Shown in pieces: positions 14,530-19,722 of a stretch of DNA of 20,562 bases (positions within the stretch are counted from its first letter, which is position 1; each line of letters starts with the position of its first letter). A program made the translations under genes and the position numbers. Source of the stretch: Chloroflexi bacterium UBA4736 (lineage in GTDB: Bacteria; Chloroflexota; Dormibacteria; Dormibacterales; Dormibacteraceae); the NCBI GenBank assembly GCA_002404015.1, contig DHIW01000064.1, positions 20,155 through 40,716 of the forward strand. Reading direction: 5' to 3'. A model generated the notes under the pieces. That model saw only the letters and a program-made list of their open reading frames with translations. It had not been told where the DNA came from and made no database searches.

Positions 14530-15634
14530 GCGGCTCCTTCGGGACCTGGAGGCGCTGGCCGCGATCGGCGGCCGAAGCGATGGCGGGGTGGACCGCCTGG
14601 CCGGCTCGGAGGCCGACCGCGAGGGCCGGCTCTGGGTCGCGGACCGGATGCGGGAGGCCGGGCTGACGGTGCAGAACGACCCGGTCGGCAACGTGGTCGG
14701 CCGTCCCCCGGGTCCGCCGCCGTGGCTCCTGCTGGGTTCGCACACAGACACGGTGCCCGCCGGCGGCCGCCTCGACGGCGCCTACGGCGTGGTCGCCGCG
14801 CTGGAGGTCGCCCGGGTGCTGTGGCACCCCCGGCTGGCCGTCATCGACTTCGCGGACGAGGAGGGCGCCGTCGGGGGCGGCGGCGTGACCGGCAGCACGG
14901 CGCTAGCGGGCTCGCCTGATATGGCCGACTTCGCCGCCTACCTGGAGCTGCACATCGAGCAGGGCCCGCGGCTGGAGGCGGAGGGCCTGGCCCTGGGCGT
15001 GGTCGAGGCGATCGTGGGGATCGACCGCTGGGACGTGACCTGGGTGGGCGCCGCCAACCACGCCGGGACGACGCCGATGGAGATGCGCCGCGACGCGGGC
15101 GCCGCCGCGGGCTGGCTGATGTTCCGCCTGCGCACCCTTCTGGCCGGGGTCGACCCCCAGATGGTCGGCAACATAGGCGAGATCAGGCTGCTGCCAGGAG
15201 CCGCCAACGTGGTACCCGGAGAAGCCCAGATCGTGGTCGAGCTCCGGGCGGATCGGAGGGCAATCCTGGACTCGGCCGCCGCGGTGCTGCGAGAGGCCGT
15301 GGCCGCCGCCGCGAGCGAATTCGGATGCTCATTCGAGATGAAACAGCGCTCGACCATCGAGCCTTCGCCGATGGACGCCGGCGTGGGCGCGATCCTGGCC
15401 TCCGCCTGCGAGCGGTCGGGGCGCGGCTGGCGACGGCTCGTCAGCGGAGCCGGCCACGACGCCGGCGTGATGGCCCGCAAGGTGCCCGCCGGCATGCTCT
15501 TCGTCCCCAGCCGGGGCGGGGTCAGCCACAACCCGGCCGAGCACACGGACGAGGGGCTGGTGGTGCTCGGGTGCCAGACGCTGCTCGAAGGTAGTGTCGA
15601 AATACTCAGCACACTGGAAAAACCAAGCACTTAG
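14507..15634 (+). CDS. M20-family amidohydrolase (allantoate amidohydrolase / N-carbamoyl amidase type)
   Basis: The 375-residue di-metal hydrolase shows LLLGSHTDTVPAGGRLDGAY (His and bridging Asp), FADEEGA (catalytic and metal Glu), YLELHIEQGPRLEAEG, AANHAGTTPMEMRRDA (dimerisation lid) and the late His motif GGVSHNPAEHT. Substrate is allantoate or an N-carbamoyl amino acid; the cluster favours allantoate. TTG 14507 is chosen because AGGAGG ends 4 nt before it and the conserved protein begins there; the frame is open far upstream but only as antisense-like sequence inside the hydantoinase gene. After the EEG motif about 35 residues usual in the family are missing (GSTALAG runs almost straight into YLELHIEQ), which explains the short length. 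Confidence 0.88.
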   Translation: MSPSISAERLLRDLEALAAIGGRSDGGVDRLAGSEADREGRLWVADRMREAGLTVQNDPVGNVVGRPPGPPPWLLLGSHTDTVPAGGRLDGAYGVVAALEVARVLWHPRLAVIDFADEEGAVGGGGVTGSTALAGSPDMADFAAYLELHIEQGPRLEAEGLALGVVEAIVGIDRWDVTWVGAANHAGTTPMEMRRDAGAAAGWLMFRLRTLLAGVDPQMVGNIGEIRLLPGAANVVPGEAQIVVELRADRRAILDSAAAVLREAVAAAASEFGCSFEMKQRSTIEPSPMDAGVGAILASACERSGRGWRRLVSGAGHDAGVMARKVPAGMLFVPSRGGVSHNPAEHTDEGLVVLGCQTLLEGSVEILSTLEKPST

Positions 15635-15667
15635 GCAATATTCTTCGGAATTCGTGTCCTAAACCCC

Positions 15668-15695
15668 TTGCATTTGGTGTACGGATGCATAAAAT
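15668..15695 (+). promoter_or_regulatory. Sigma-70-type promoter in the 15.7-kb gap
   Basis: TTGCAT (15668-15673), a 16-nt spacer and TAAAAT (15690-15695, five of six consensus bases) form the best consensus-like promoter in the window, set in locally AT-rich DNA. The expected start is about 15702, exactly where a run of hairpins begins. Confidence 0.6.
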
Positions 15696-15701
15696 TCAAG
15701 C

Positions 15702-15828
15702 CATCCCGTAGGGGAAACCCACCGGGAGAGCGGAACGGTCCTGGGGCTCTCAAGCCAGGAGGGAGGCGCTGAACTTGGAAAATCCAAGGCCAGTGTAGGA
15801 GTCCAGGGGACCGGTTCTTAAGTGAACC
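15702..15828 (+). ncRNA. Candidate structured small RNA, unknown family
   Basis: No protein fits here. The stretch holds a chain of helices. A GAAA-capped hairpin (CCCG, GGG / CCC, CGGG) spans 15705-15726. GAGAGC (15726-15731) pairs with GCTCTC (15746-15751), and interleaved TCCTGG (15739-15744) pairs with CCAGGA (15755-15760): a possible H-type pseudoknot or a two-state switch. A two-part hairpin at 15766-15796 pairs GCGCTG with CAGTGT (two G-U) and CTTGGA with TCCAAG. GTCC/GGAC pair at 15801-15811, and GGTTC/GAACC at 15813-15828. A promoter lies just upstream. It could be an independent RNA of about 130 nt or a long leader of the gene at 15970. I do not recognise a known family. The rest of the gap (15829-15957) shows nothing clear. 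Confidence 0.5.
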
Positions 15829-15957
15829 TCACCCCCGCAGCCATGCTCGGTGGAGGAGCGAGGAGGGCAACCTTCTCGCTTCGCCCCGAGGGGGTGCTTC
15901 TCCCAGCGGTCGCCTTGCCAGCCCCCCGCCCTCTCCAGTCGCCCATGTACTGGCTGC

Positions 15958-15963
15958 TAGCAT
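15958..15963 (+). promoter_or_regulatory. -10 box TAGCAT for a leaderless start
   Basis: TAGCAT is followed by 6 nt and then ATG 15970, the same geometry as at 1001, 8158 and 17387. It suggests that the Trm112-like gene has its own leaderless transcript and is not simply read from the 15.7-kb promoter. Confidence 0.45.
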
Positions 15964-15969
15964 TCTGCG

Positions 15970-16137
15970 ATGCCCATCTCCGAGGAGCTGTTAGAGGTGT
16001 TGGCGTGTCCCAAGTGCCACGAGAAGGTCGAGCTGACGAAGGACGGCTCAGCCCTCGAGTGCCCCAAGGACCGGCTCAGATACCCGATCGTCGATGGCAT
16101 CCCGGTGATGCTGATCGACGAGGCGGAGCACTTCTAG
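15970..16137 (+). CDS. Trm112/YcaR (UPF0434) small zinc-ribbon-like protein
   Basis: The 55-residue protein opens MPISEELLEVLACPKCHEKV, with ECPKDRLRYPIVDGIPVMLI near the end. This is the YcaR/Trm112 layout: an N-terminal CPxC pair, then a second half-site where C-x-x-D replaces C-x-x-C as in E. coli YcaR, then the invariant YPIxDGIPVML. Eukaryotic and archaeal Trm112 activates methyltransferases; the bacterial role is less defined. The gene was easily missed because of its size. It lies alone between the candidate RNA and the convergent protease gene. Confidence 0.92.
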   Translation: MPISEELLEVLACPKCHEKVELTKDGSALECPKDRLRYPIVDGIPVMLIDEAEHF

Positions 16138-16155
16138 CCCGAGCGTCGCGGTCCG

Positions 16156-16187
16156 GCTGCGCGGCTGAGCGGCTCATACCGCGCAGC
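16156..16187. terminator. Hairpin between convergent Trm112-like and MarP-like genes
   Basis: GCTGCGCGG (16156-16164) and CCGCGCAGC (16179-16187) form a perfect 9-bp stem with a 14-nt loop. It covers the last codons and stop of the protease gene and lies 19 nt after the Trm112-like stop. There is no T-run on either side, so termination is plausible but not shown. Confidence 0.45.
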
Positions 16188-17355
16188 TGAACTGCTGGGT
16201 GTTGATCGCGGCCGTTCGGCCTACGCCCTTCTGGACGTCGGGCGCGATCTCCGCGTTCGTAAGCGCGTAAGCCTGGCCGGGGCTGCTGCTCGAGGCCGCG
16301 AAGACCAGGCCCATGACCCGCCCCTTCAAGTCCACCATCGGCCCTCCCGAGTTGCCGGGCCGGACCAGGGCCTCCACGACCCAGATCTGGCGGTCGACGA
16401 GGTTCTGGTTGTAGATGTCGCGCCCGCGCGCCTGGATGTCGCCGTCGAGGATCGCCGGCTCGATATCCTCGGCGCCACCGCCCGGGTACCCGATCACCGC
16501 GCCCGGCGTGCCGCGGGCGCCATCGGCTTGGGCCATCGGCGGCACGGTCAACGCGGGCGCGTATAGGATCGCGACATCGCGGTCGGGGTTGAATAGCACG
16601 ACCGAGGCGGAGGCGCTGTTGCGGAAGCTGCCCTCCGACAGCCGCGTCCCCGTGGTTCCCGAGACCACGTGGGCGTTGGTGGCGAAATAGCCGCTGCCGA
16701 CCGGGAAGGCGCTTCCGCTCACGACACCCCCACAGCCGCGGCCCTGCACCTTGAACGTGAGCTGGGCGGCCTCCCGCACGCCCGCCGTGTCCACCGAGGT
16801 TGGGGGCTGCAGGGGCGAGGGCAGCTGGGGCTGGAAGCCCGCGAACGGCTCCGGGAAGGGGACGCCGGCGATGGTCTTCTCCACGCCGGCCAGCACCGCG
16901 GGCGGACGGGGGAAGAAGAGGTCGAGGCGGCGCAGGATGGCCGATTGCTGAATCTGGGTGCCCAGCTGGGCGTTGGGCACCCGGTCCAGGCTCAGGCCGA
17001 GGAACCAGGCGACCGAGATCACCGCCACGCCCGAGAAGAGCGCGCCCAGCACCGCCTCGCCCTGGTTGCGGCGGGGTGGGCCCGCCAGCCACCGGCGCAC
17101 CGCGTCGCCTACCAGGTAGCCGAAGCCGGACCCCAGGCTGCCACCAACGACCAGCACCAGCGCCGCGGCCAGCGCGTGCCCGACCTGGTCGCTGATGCCG
17201 AGCAGGTCCGTCAGGTGGGGTGCCACCGCCGCGCCGCCCACCACCCCGAGCACGAGCCCGACGTACTGGGTGAGCGAGAGCCAGAGGCCCCGCCGGTAGC
17301 CGTTGCCGATCCCGACGATGGCGGCGATCAGGATCGCGAAGTCGACGAGGTTTAT
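16174..17355 (-). CDS. MarP-type membrane-anchored periplasmic serine protease (CvpA + trypsin-like)
   Basis: The protein has 393 residues. An N-terminal CvpA-like membrane domain with about four helices starts NLVDFAILIAAIVGIGNGYR. A linker and a chymotrypsin-fold protease follow, with catalytic His229 (ATNAHVVSG), Asp260 (NPDRDVAIL) and Ser336 (RPGNSGGPMVDL). Cysteines at 208 (GRGCGG) and 391 (FSCAV) match the disulfide pair known in mycobacterial MarP, a protease for acid and oxidative stress of about 397 residues. The first GTG/ATG in frame (17253) would delete 34 conserved residues. Between the in-frame TAA upstream and that point there is no ATG/GTG/TTG. ATA at 17355, 6 nt after a TACCCT box, sits where family members have Met and is taken as the start. 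Confidence 0.88.
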   Translation of the reverse strand: MNLVDFAILIAAIVGIGNGYRRGLWLSLTQYVGLVLGVVGGAAVAPHLTDLLGISDQVGHALAAALVLVVGGSLGSGFGYLVGDAVRRWLAGPPRRNQGEAVLGALFSGVAVISVAWFLGLSLDRVPNAQLGTQIQQSAILRRLDLFFPRPPAVLAGVEKTIAGVPFPEPFAGFQPQLPSPLQPPTSVDTAGVREAAQLTFKVQGRGCGGVVSGSAFPVGSGYFATNAHVVSGTTGTRLSEGSFRNSASASVVLFNPDRDVAILYAPALTVPPMAQADGARGTPGAVIGYPGGGAEDIEPAILDGDIQARGRDIYNQNLVDRQIWVVEALVRPGNSGGPMVDLKGRVMGLVFAASSSSPGQAYALTNAEIAPDVQKGVGRTAAINTQQFSCAV

Positions 17356-17361
17356 GGGTCT

Positions 17362-17367
17362 AGGGTA
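17362..17367 (-). promoter_or_regulatory. -10 box TACCCT for the MarP-like gene
   Basis: Read on the minus strand, TACCCT is followed by 6 nt and then ATA 17355, the proposed non-standard leaderless start. It is 20 bp from the -10 box of the divergent gene at 17399. Confidence 0.5.
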
Positions 17368-17386
17368 TCCGAGAGGTGTCGGCGGA

Positions 17387-17392
17387 CATAAT
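17387..17392 (+). promoter_or_regulatory. -10 box CATAAT for a leaderless start
   Basis: CATAAT (five of six consensus bases) is followed by 6 nt and then GTG 17399. Divergent from the MarP promoter in a 43-bp intergenic space. Confidence 0.55.
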
Positions 17393-17398
17393 TAGGCG

Positions 17399-17599
17399 GT
17401 GATCGTCCTGGCCGGCGAGTGGGTCAACGCCAACCTCCTTTTTGCTGCCGCTTTCCTGGTCGCGGTGATCGGGGTCATCGCCCTCGGCTGGTACGTGATG
17501 CGAGGCGATCGCTTGAACCGCCTCAACGAGCCGTCAGGTCCCAGCGCCAGCCACGCCGATGCCGGGGAGCCGGCCGACAGCCACCACCAGGCGCACTAA
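17399..17599 (+). CDS. Small single-TM protein upstream of CtaG
   Basis: The 66-residue protein has one transmembrane helix (LLFAAAFLVAVIGVIALGWY, about residues 13-32). A short basic stretch (MRGDRLNRLN) follows, which would keep the C-terminus inside, and then a hydrophilic tail rich in Ser, Ala, Glu and His. I know no defined family. It starts with GTG behind a CATAAT box and its TAA stop touches the start of the CtaG reading frame, so the two are an operon. A supporting role in cytochrome oxidase assembly is possible from position only. Confidence 0.65.
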   Translation: MIVLAGEWVNANLLFAAAFLVAVIGVIALGWYVMRGDRLNRLNEPSGPSASHADAGEPADSHHQAH

Positions 17600-18420
17600 C
17601 GCCAGTCACCTGGCCCTTCGACCTCTCGGTCTATGCGGGGCTCGGCGCGCTCGTCTTCGGTTACGCGGCCCTCGCTCGGGACCGGCTGGACAACCGGCTC
17701 CGGCACCTCTACTTCGGGCTCGGCGCTTTCGCCATCTGGCTGGCGCTGGAAACGCCGCTCGACACCCTCGCGGACAACTACCTGCAGTCGGTCCACATGC
17801 TGCAGCACGTCCTGCTCGGCGTGGTGGCGCCGCCGCTGCTGGTGCTGGGCCTCTCACCGGCCATGGCGGCCTGGCTGCTGGACCGGGCGCCGGGCCTGCG
17901 CCGGCTGACCGAGCCCATCCCGGCCCAGGCGATCGCCGGCGCCGTCATGATCGCCTGGCACCTGCCCGCCCTTTACAACCTCACGCTGGCCGTCGACGCG
18001 GTGCACATATTCGAGCACCTGACCTTCATCGGGGCCGGGGTGCTCTTCTGGTGGCCGCTGGTGAGCGCCACCTCGGAGCAGGCGGCCTGGCGGCTCGGTG
18101 ACGGCCTGAAGCTGCTCTACATCCTGGTCGGAACCCTCCCCCAGGACGGCGTGGCCCTCGTCCTGCAGTTCAGCCGCGACCTCTTCTACCCCCACTACGG
18201 CCAGGTTCCTCAGCTGGTGCCTGGCTGGACACCGGTCATCGATCAGCAGGTGAGCGGGGCGGTCCTGATGCTGGTCGGTAAGATGAGCTTCCTCGTGGCC
18301 GCGATCGCGATCTTCTTCCGGTGGATCGCCACCGGTGAAGAGGACGGGTCCCCGAATGCCGCGACAGCGGGACCCCTCCCTCCGCCTGCGGGGGGAGACG
18401 CTCCTATGTCAAGCGGCTAG
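17599..18420 (+). CDS. ctaG: Cytochrome c oxidase assembly factor CtaG (caa3-type family)
   Basis: The protein has about 273 residues and seven membrane helices. Family motifs are TPVTWPFDLSVYAG, LQSVHMLQHVLLGVVAPPLL with conserved His, IAWHLPALYNLTLAVDAVHI, HLTFIGAGVLFWWPLV and LYILVGTLPQDGVALVLQFS. Bacillus-type CtaG proteins help mature the oxidase copper site at the membrane; subunit I is encoded nearby. The start is unusual: no ATG/GTG/TTG lies near the conserved N-terminus, and an ACG at 17599 overlaps the upstream TAA as TAACG, where TAATG would be expected. The tail is also odd. AATAGPLPPPAGG is encoded by repeat module B, and the last seven codons (APMSSG and stop) lie inside the IS110 element, which supplies the stop codon. 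Confidence 0.85.
   Translation, partial: TPVTWPFDLSVYAGLGALVFGYAALARDRLDNRLRHLYFGLGAFAIWLALETPLDTLADNYLQSVHMLQHVLLGVVAPPLLVLGLSPAMAAWLLDRAPGLRRLTEPIPAQAIAGAVMIAWHLPALYNLTLAVDAVHIFEHLTFIGAGVLFWWPLVSATSEQAAWRLGDGLKLLYILVGTLPQDGVALVLQFSRDLFYPHYGQVPQLVPGWTPVIDQQVSGAVLMLVGKMSFLVAAIAIFFRWIATGEEDGSPNAATAGPLPPPAGGDAPMSSG
18360..18397 (-). repeat. Composite repeat, module B (copy 2)
   Basis: On the minus strand it matches 10609-10646 at 34 of 38 positions. Its 5' end abuts the IS110 core dinucleotide. On the plus strand it encodes the AGPLPPPAGG tail of CtaG, just as copy 1 encodes AGPFPPAAGG in the gene at 10568. Confidence 0.8.
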
Positions 18421-19449
18421 CTCACTGGAGTGTGTGGCGGTTTGGCGCTGGTCGTCCCAAAGGCGCCGGTAGACTTCGTCTGAGATCCGGCGGCGGAGCG
18501 CTCGTAGAGCCTCCGTCTTGGAATGGCCGGCGGCGATTTGCTTGTCGAGGTAGAGCTTGCCGCGTCCGTTGAGGCGGACCTGGGTGATTGCGATTCGGTG
18601 CAGCGCCGCGTTGAGCTGACGGTTACCACCGCGGTTGAGACGGACTCGCTGCCGGCTTCCCGAGGAGGCGGGGATGGGTGCTGTCCCGTTGTCGCGAGCG
18701 AAGCGGGCGCGCGAGGCAAAGCGGCTCACCTCAGAGGTCTCGGCGACCAGCTTGGCAGCGGTCAGGGTGCCGCATCCCTGGAGCTTGAGCAGGCTCGGGG
18801 CGAGCTGGGCGGTCAAGGCCGCGATGCGGCGCTCGAGGGAGTCGGCTTTGGCAGTCAGGTCCTGAATCGCGACCAGCAACTCGGTGGCGAGCTCGGCGAC
18901 CAGGCCCTGGTGCTTGGCCACCTCTTCGGCGACTGTCTTCCAGGTCGAAGCCTGGGTGAACGTGCGGCCTGGGACCCGGTAACCGGGAGCCAACTCATGC
19001 AGGTGCCAGTGAAGTCGGTTGATCTCGCGGGTGCGCTCCGCAACCAGATCATCGCGACGGTCGACCAGCAAGCGCAGCGCTCGGCTCGGACCCTCCAGCT
19101 GGGCCAGCGGCAGGTTGGGTTCCCTGAGCGCCGCCCGGGCCACGGCCAAGGCATCGATAGGGTCCGACTTGCCGAACTGGCGCGCCGAGCGGCGAGTTCC
19201 CGCCATCATCTTCGGCGAGACCCGGACCACTGCTTCACGGGCGCTCAAGAGGTCGTATTCGAGCCGCCGTGACACGTGCCGGCAGTCCTCCAGCGCCCAG
19301 CGCCGCTCTCGCCAGCGCTTGGCCCACTTCAGCACCTCGAGATGCCCGGCGGGGGTCGCCGCCACCGTCCGCGAACCGACTTCCCGGCCCACCTCGTCAA
19401 CCGCTACCAGCGTGTGGGTCTGCTTGTGGCAGTCCGCACCCAGTGTCAC
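18409..19449 (-). CDS. IS110-family recombinase (transposase)
   Basis: The 346-residue protein carries the RuvC-like DEDD site: D6 (GADCHKQTHT), E54 (WALEDCRH), D96 and D99 (KSDPIDALAVARA). The C-terminal transposase_20 domain carries the serine region (APIPASSGSRQRVRLNRGGN, Ser 262-265), the nucleophile in this family. A central coiled-coil stretch (about 135-215) links them. Residue positions closely match the IS621 enzyme as I recall it (D11, E60, D102, D105, S241). GTG 19449 has AAGGAGA 11 nt upstream. The frame is uninterrupted, so it is probably active. It catalyses RNA-guided recombination of the circular element into target DNA. Confidence 0.95.
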   Translation of the reverse strand: MTLGADCHKQTHTLVAVDEVGREVGSRTVAATPAGHLEVLKWAKRWRERRWALEDCRHVSRRLEYDLLSAREAVVRVSPKMMAGTRRSARQFGKSDPIDALAVARAALREPNLPLAQLEGPSRALRLLVDRRDDLVAERTREINRLHWHLHELAPGYRVPGRTFTQASTWKTVAEEVAKHQGLVAELATELLVAIQDLTAKADSLERRIAALTAQLAPSLLKLQGCGTLTAAKLVAETSEVSRFASRARFARDNGTAPIPASSGSRQRVRLNRGGNRQLNAALHRIAITQVRLNGRGKLYLDKQIAAGHSKTEALRALRRRISDEVYRRLWDDQRQTATHSSELAA

Positions 19450-19464
19450 GATGGCCTTGTCTCC

Positions 19465-19650
19465 TTTGCGGGGATAGGGCCTGGTCGGTGGACACGCCTG
19501 AGTCGGGGCGGTGCCACGCTCCTATGAAGTCACGCCGGCCGGCCCTTCTTACCTCGGCAGGTGGCGAGTCTCCCCAAAGCCACACGCGCCGCGGGCGGGT
19601 AGGAGGTGAGCCAACCCACCGAAGTGCCCTAAGCGTGACACTCAGGTTGG
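19465..19650 (-). ncRNA. Predicted bridge RNA of the IS110 element
   Basis: Read on the recombinase strand, this non-coding 5' end contains four guide-like segments in the IS621 order. A partial left-target match is GGTGGG (19620-19615). The right-target guide GGGGAGAC (19575-19568) is the exact complement of core plus right flank GTCTCCCC. The left-donor guide CATAGGAGCGT (19526-19516) is identical to the 11 nt ending the element (18408-18398). The right-donor guide GGCCCTA (19481-19475) is the exact complement of the first 7 nt of the element, TAGGGCC (19673-19667). RNA ends are guesses; I did not compute a fold. Confidence 0.7.
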
Positions 19651-19675
19651 GAGGGGGGCGGAGCCCGGCCCTAAC

Positions 19676-19715
19676 GCTCCCCACCTAGCCTCCCCTGGCA
19701 GGCGGGGGGAGGAAT
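19676..19715 (-). repeat. Composite repeat, module A (copy 2)
   Basis: On the minus strand it begins ATTCCTCCCCCCG and matches 10526-10565 at roughly 34 of 40 positions with one gap. It contains a CCTCCCC/GGGGAGG hairpin 8 nt after the stop of the oxidase subunit I gene, where it may act as terminator, and it forms the left flank of the IS110 insertion. Confidence 0.75.
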
Positions 19716-19722
19716 GGAACCG

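Larger units (their letters stand above)
18398..19675 (-). mobile_element. Complete IS110-family insertion sequence
   Basis: The element is about 1.28 kb with one intact recombinase gene on the minus strand. Boundaries are inferred from two junctions that share GGAGCGT on the minus strand: core GT at 19674-19675 on the recombinase 5' side and at 18398-18399 on the 3' side. The sequence outside the first is repeat module A, and outside the second module B. The short 3' end (the recombinase stop is 10 nt from the core) and about 220 nt of non-coding 5' end are typical of IS110-group elements, as is the lack of terminal inverted repeats. Confidence 0.85.

Noticed and set aside
15702..15828. Resemblance of GCGGAAC...GGCGCTGAAC to the c-di-AMP (ydaO) riboswitch
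   Set aside because: The conserved 3' part of that class (around AGCUAACC) is absent, and the downstream gene is not a typical target.
15822..16190. 122-codon frame overlapping the Trm112-like gene
   Set aside because: It has no recognisable domain, begins in the candidate RNA and reads the Trm112-like gene out of frame.
17419..18420. CtaG starting at ATG 17419
   Set aside because: The added 60 residues are Arg/Pro-rich, overlap a better small membrane protein frame and are unlike any CtaG N-terminus.
19516..19526. ACGCTCCTATG repeated at 18398-18408, read as the direct repeats bounding the IS element
   Set aside because: This would leave only about 70 nt before the recombinase and put the boundary inside non-coding sequence that also holds the other guide matches. 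The shared repeat modules outside 19675 and 18398 support the wider boundaries, and the 11-mer fits a donor guide.
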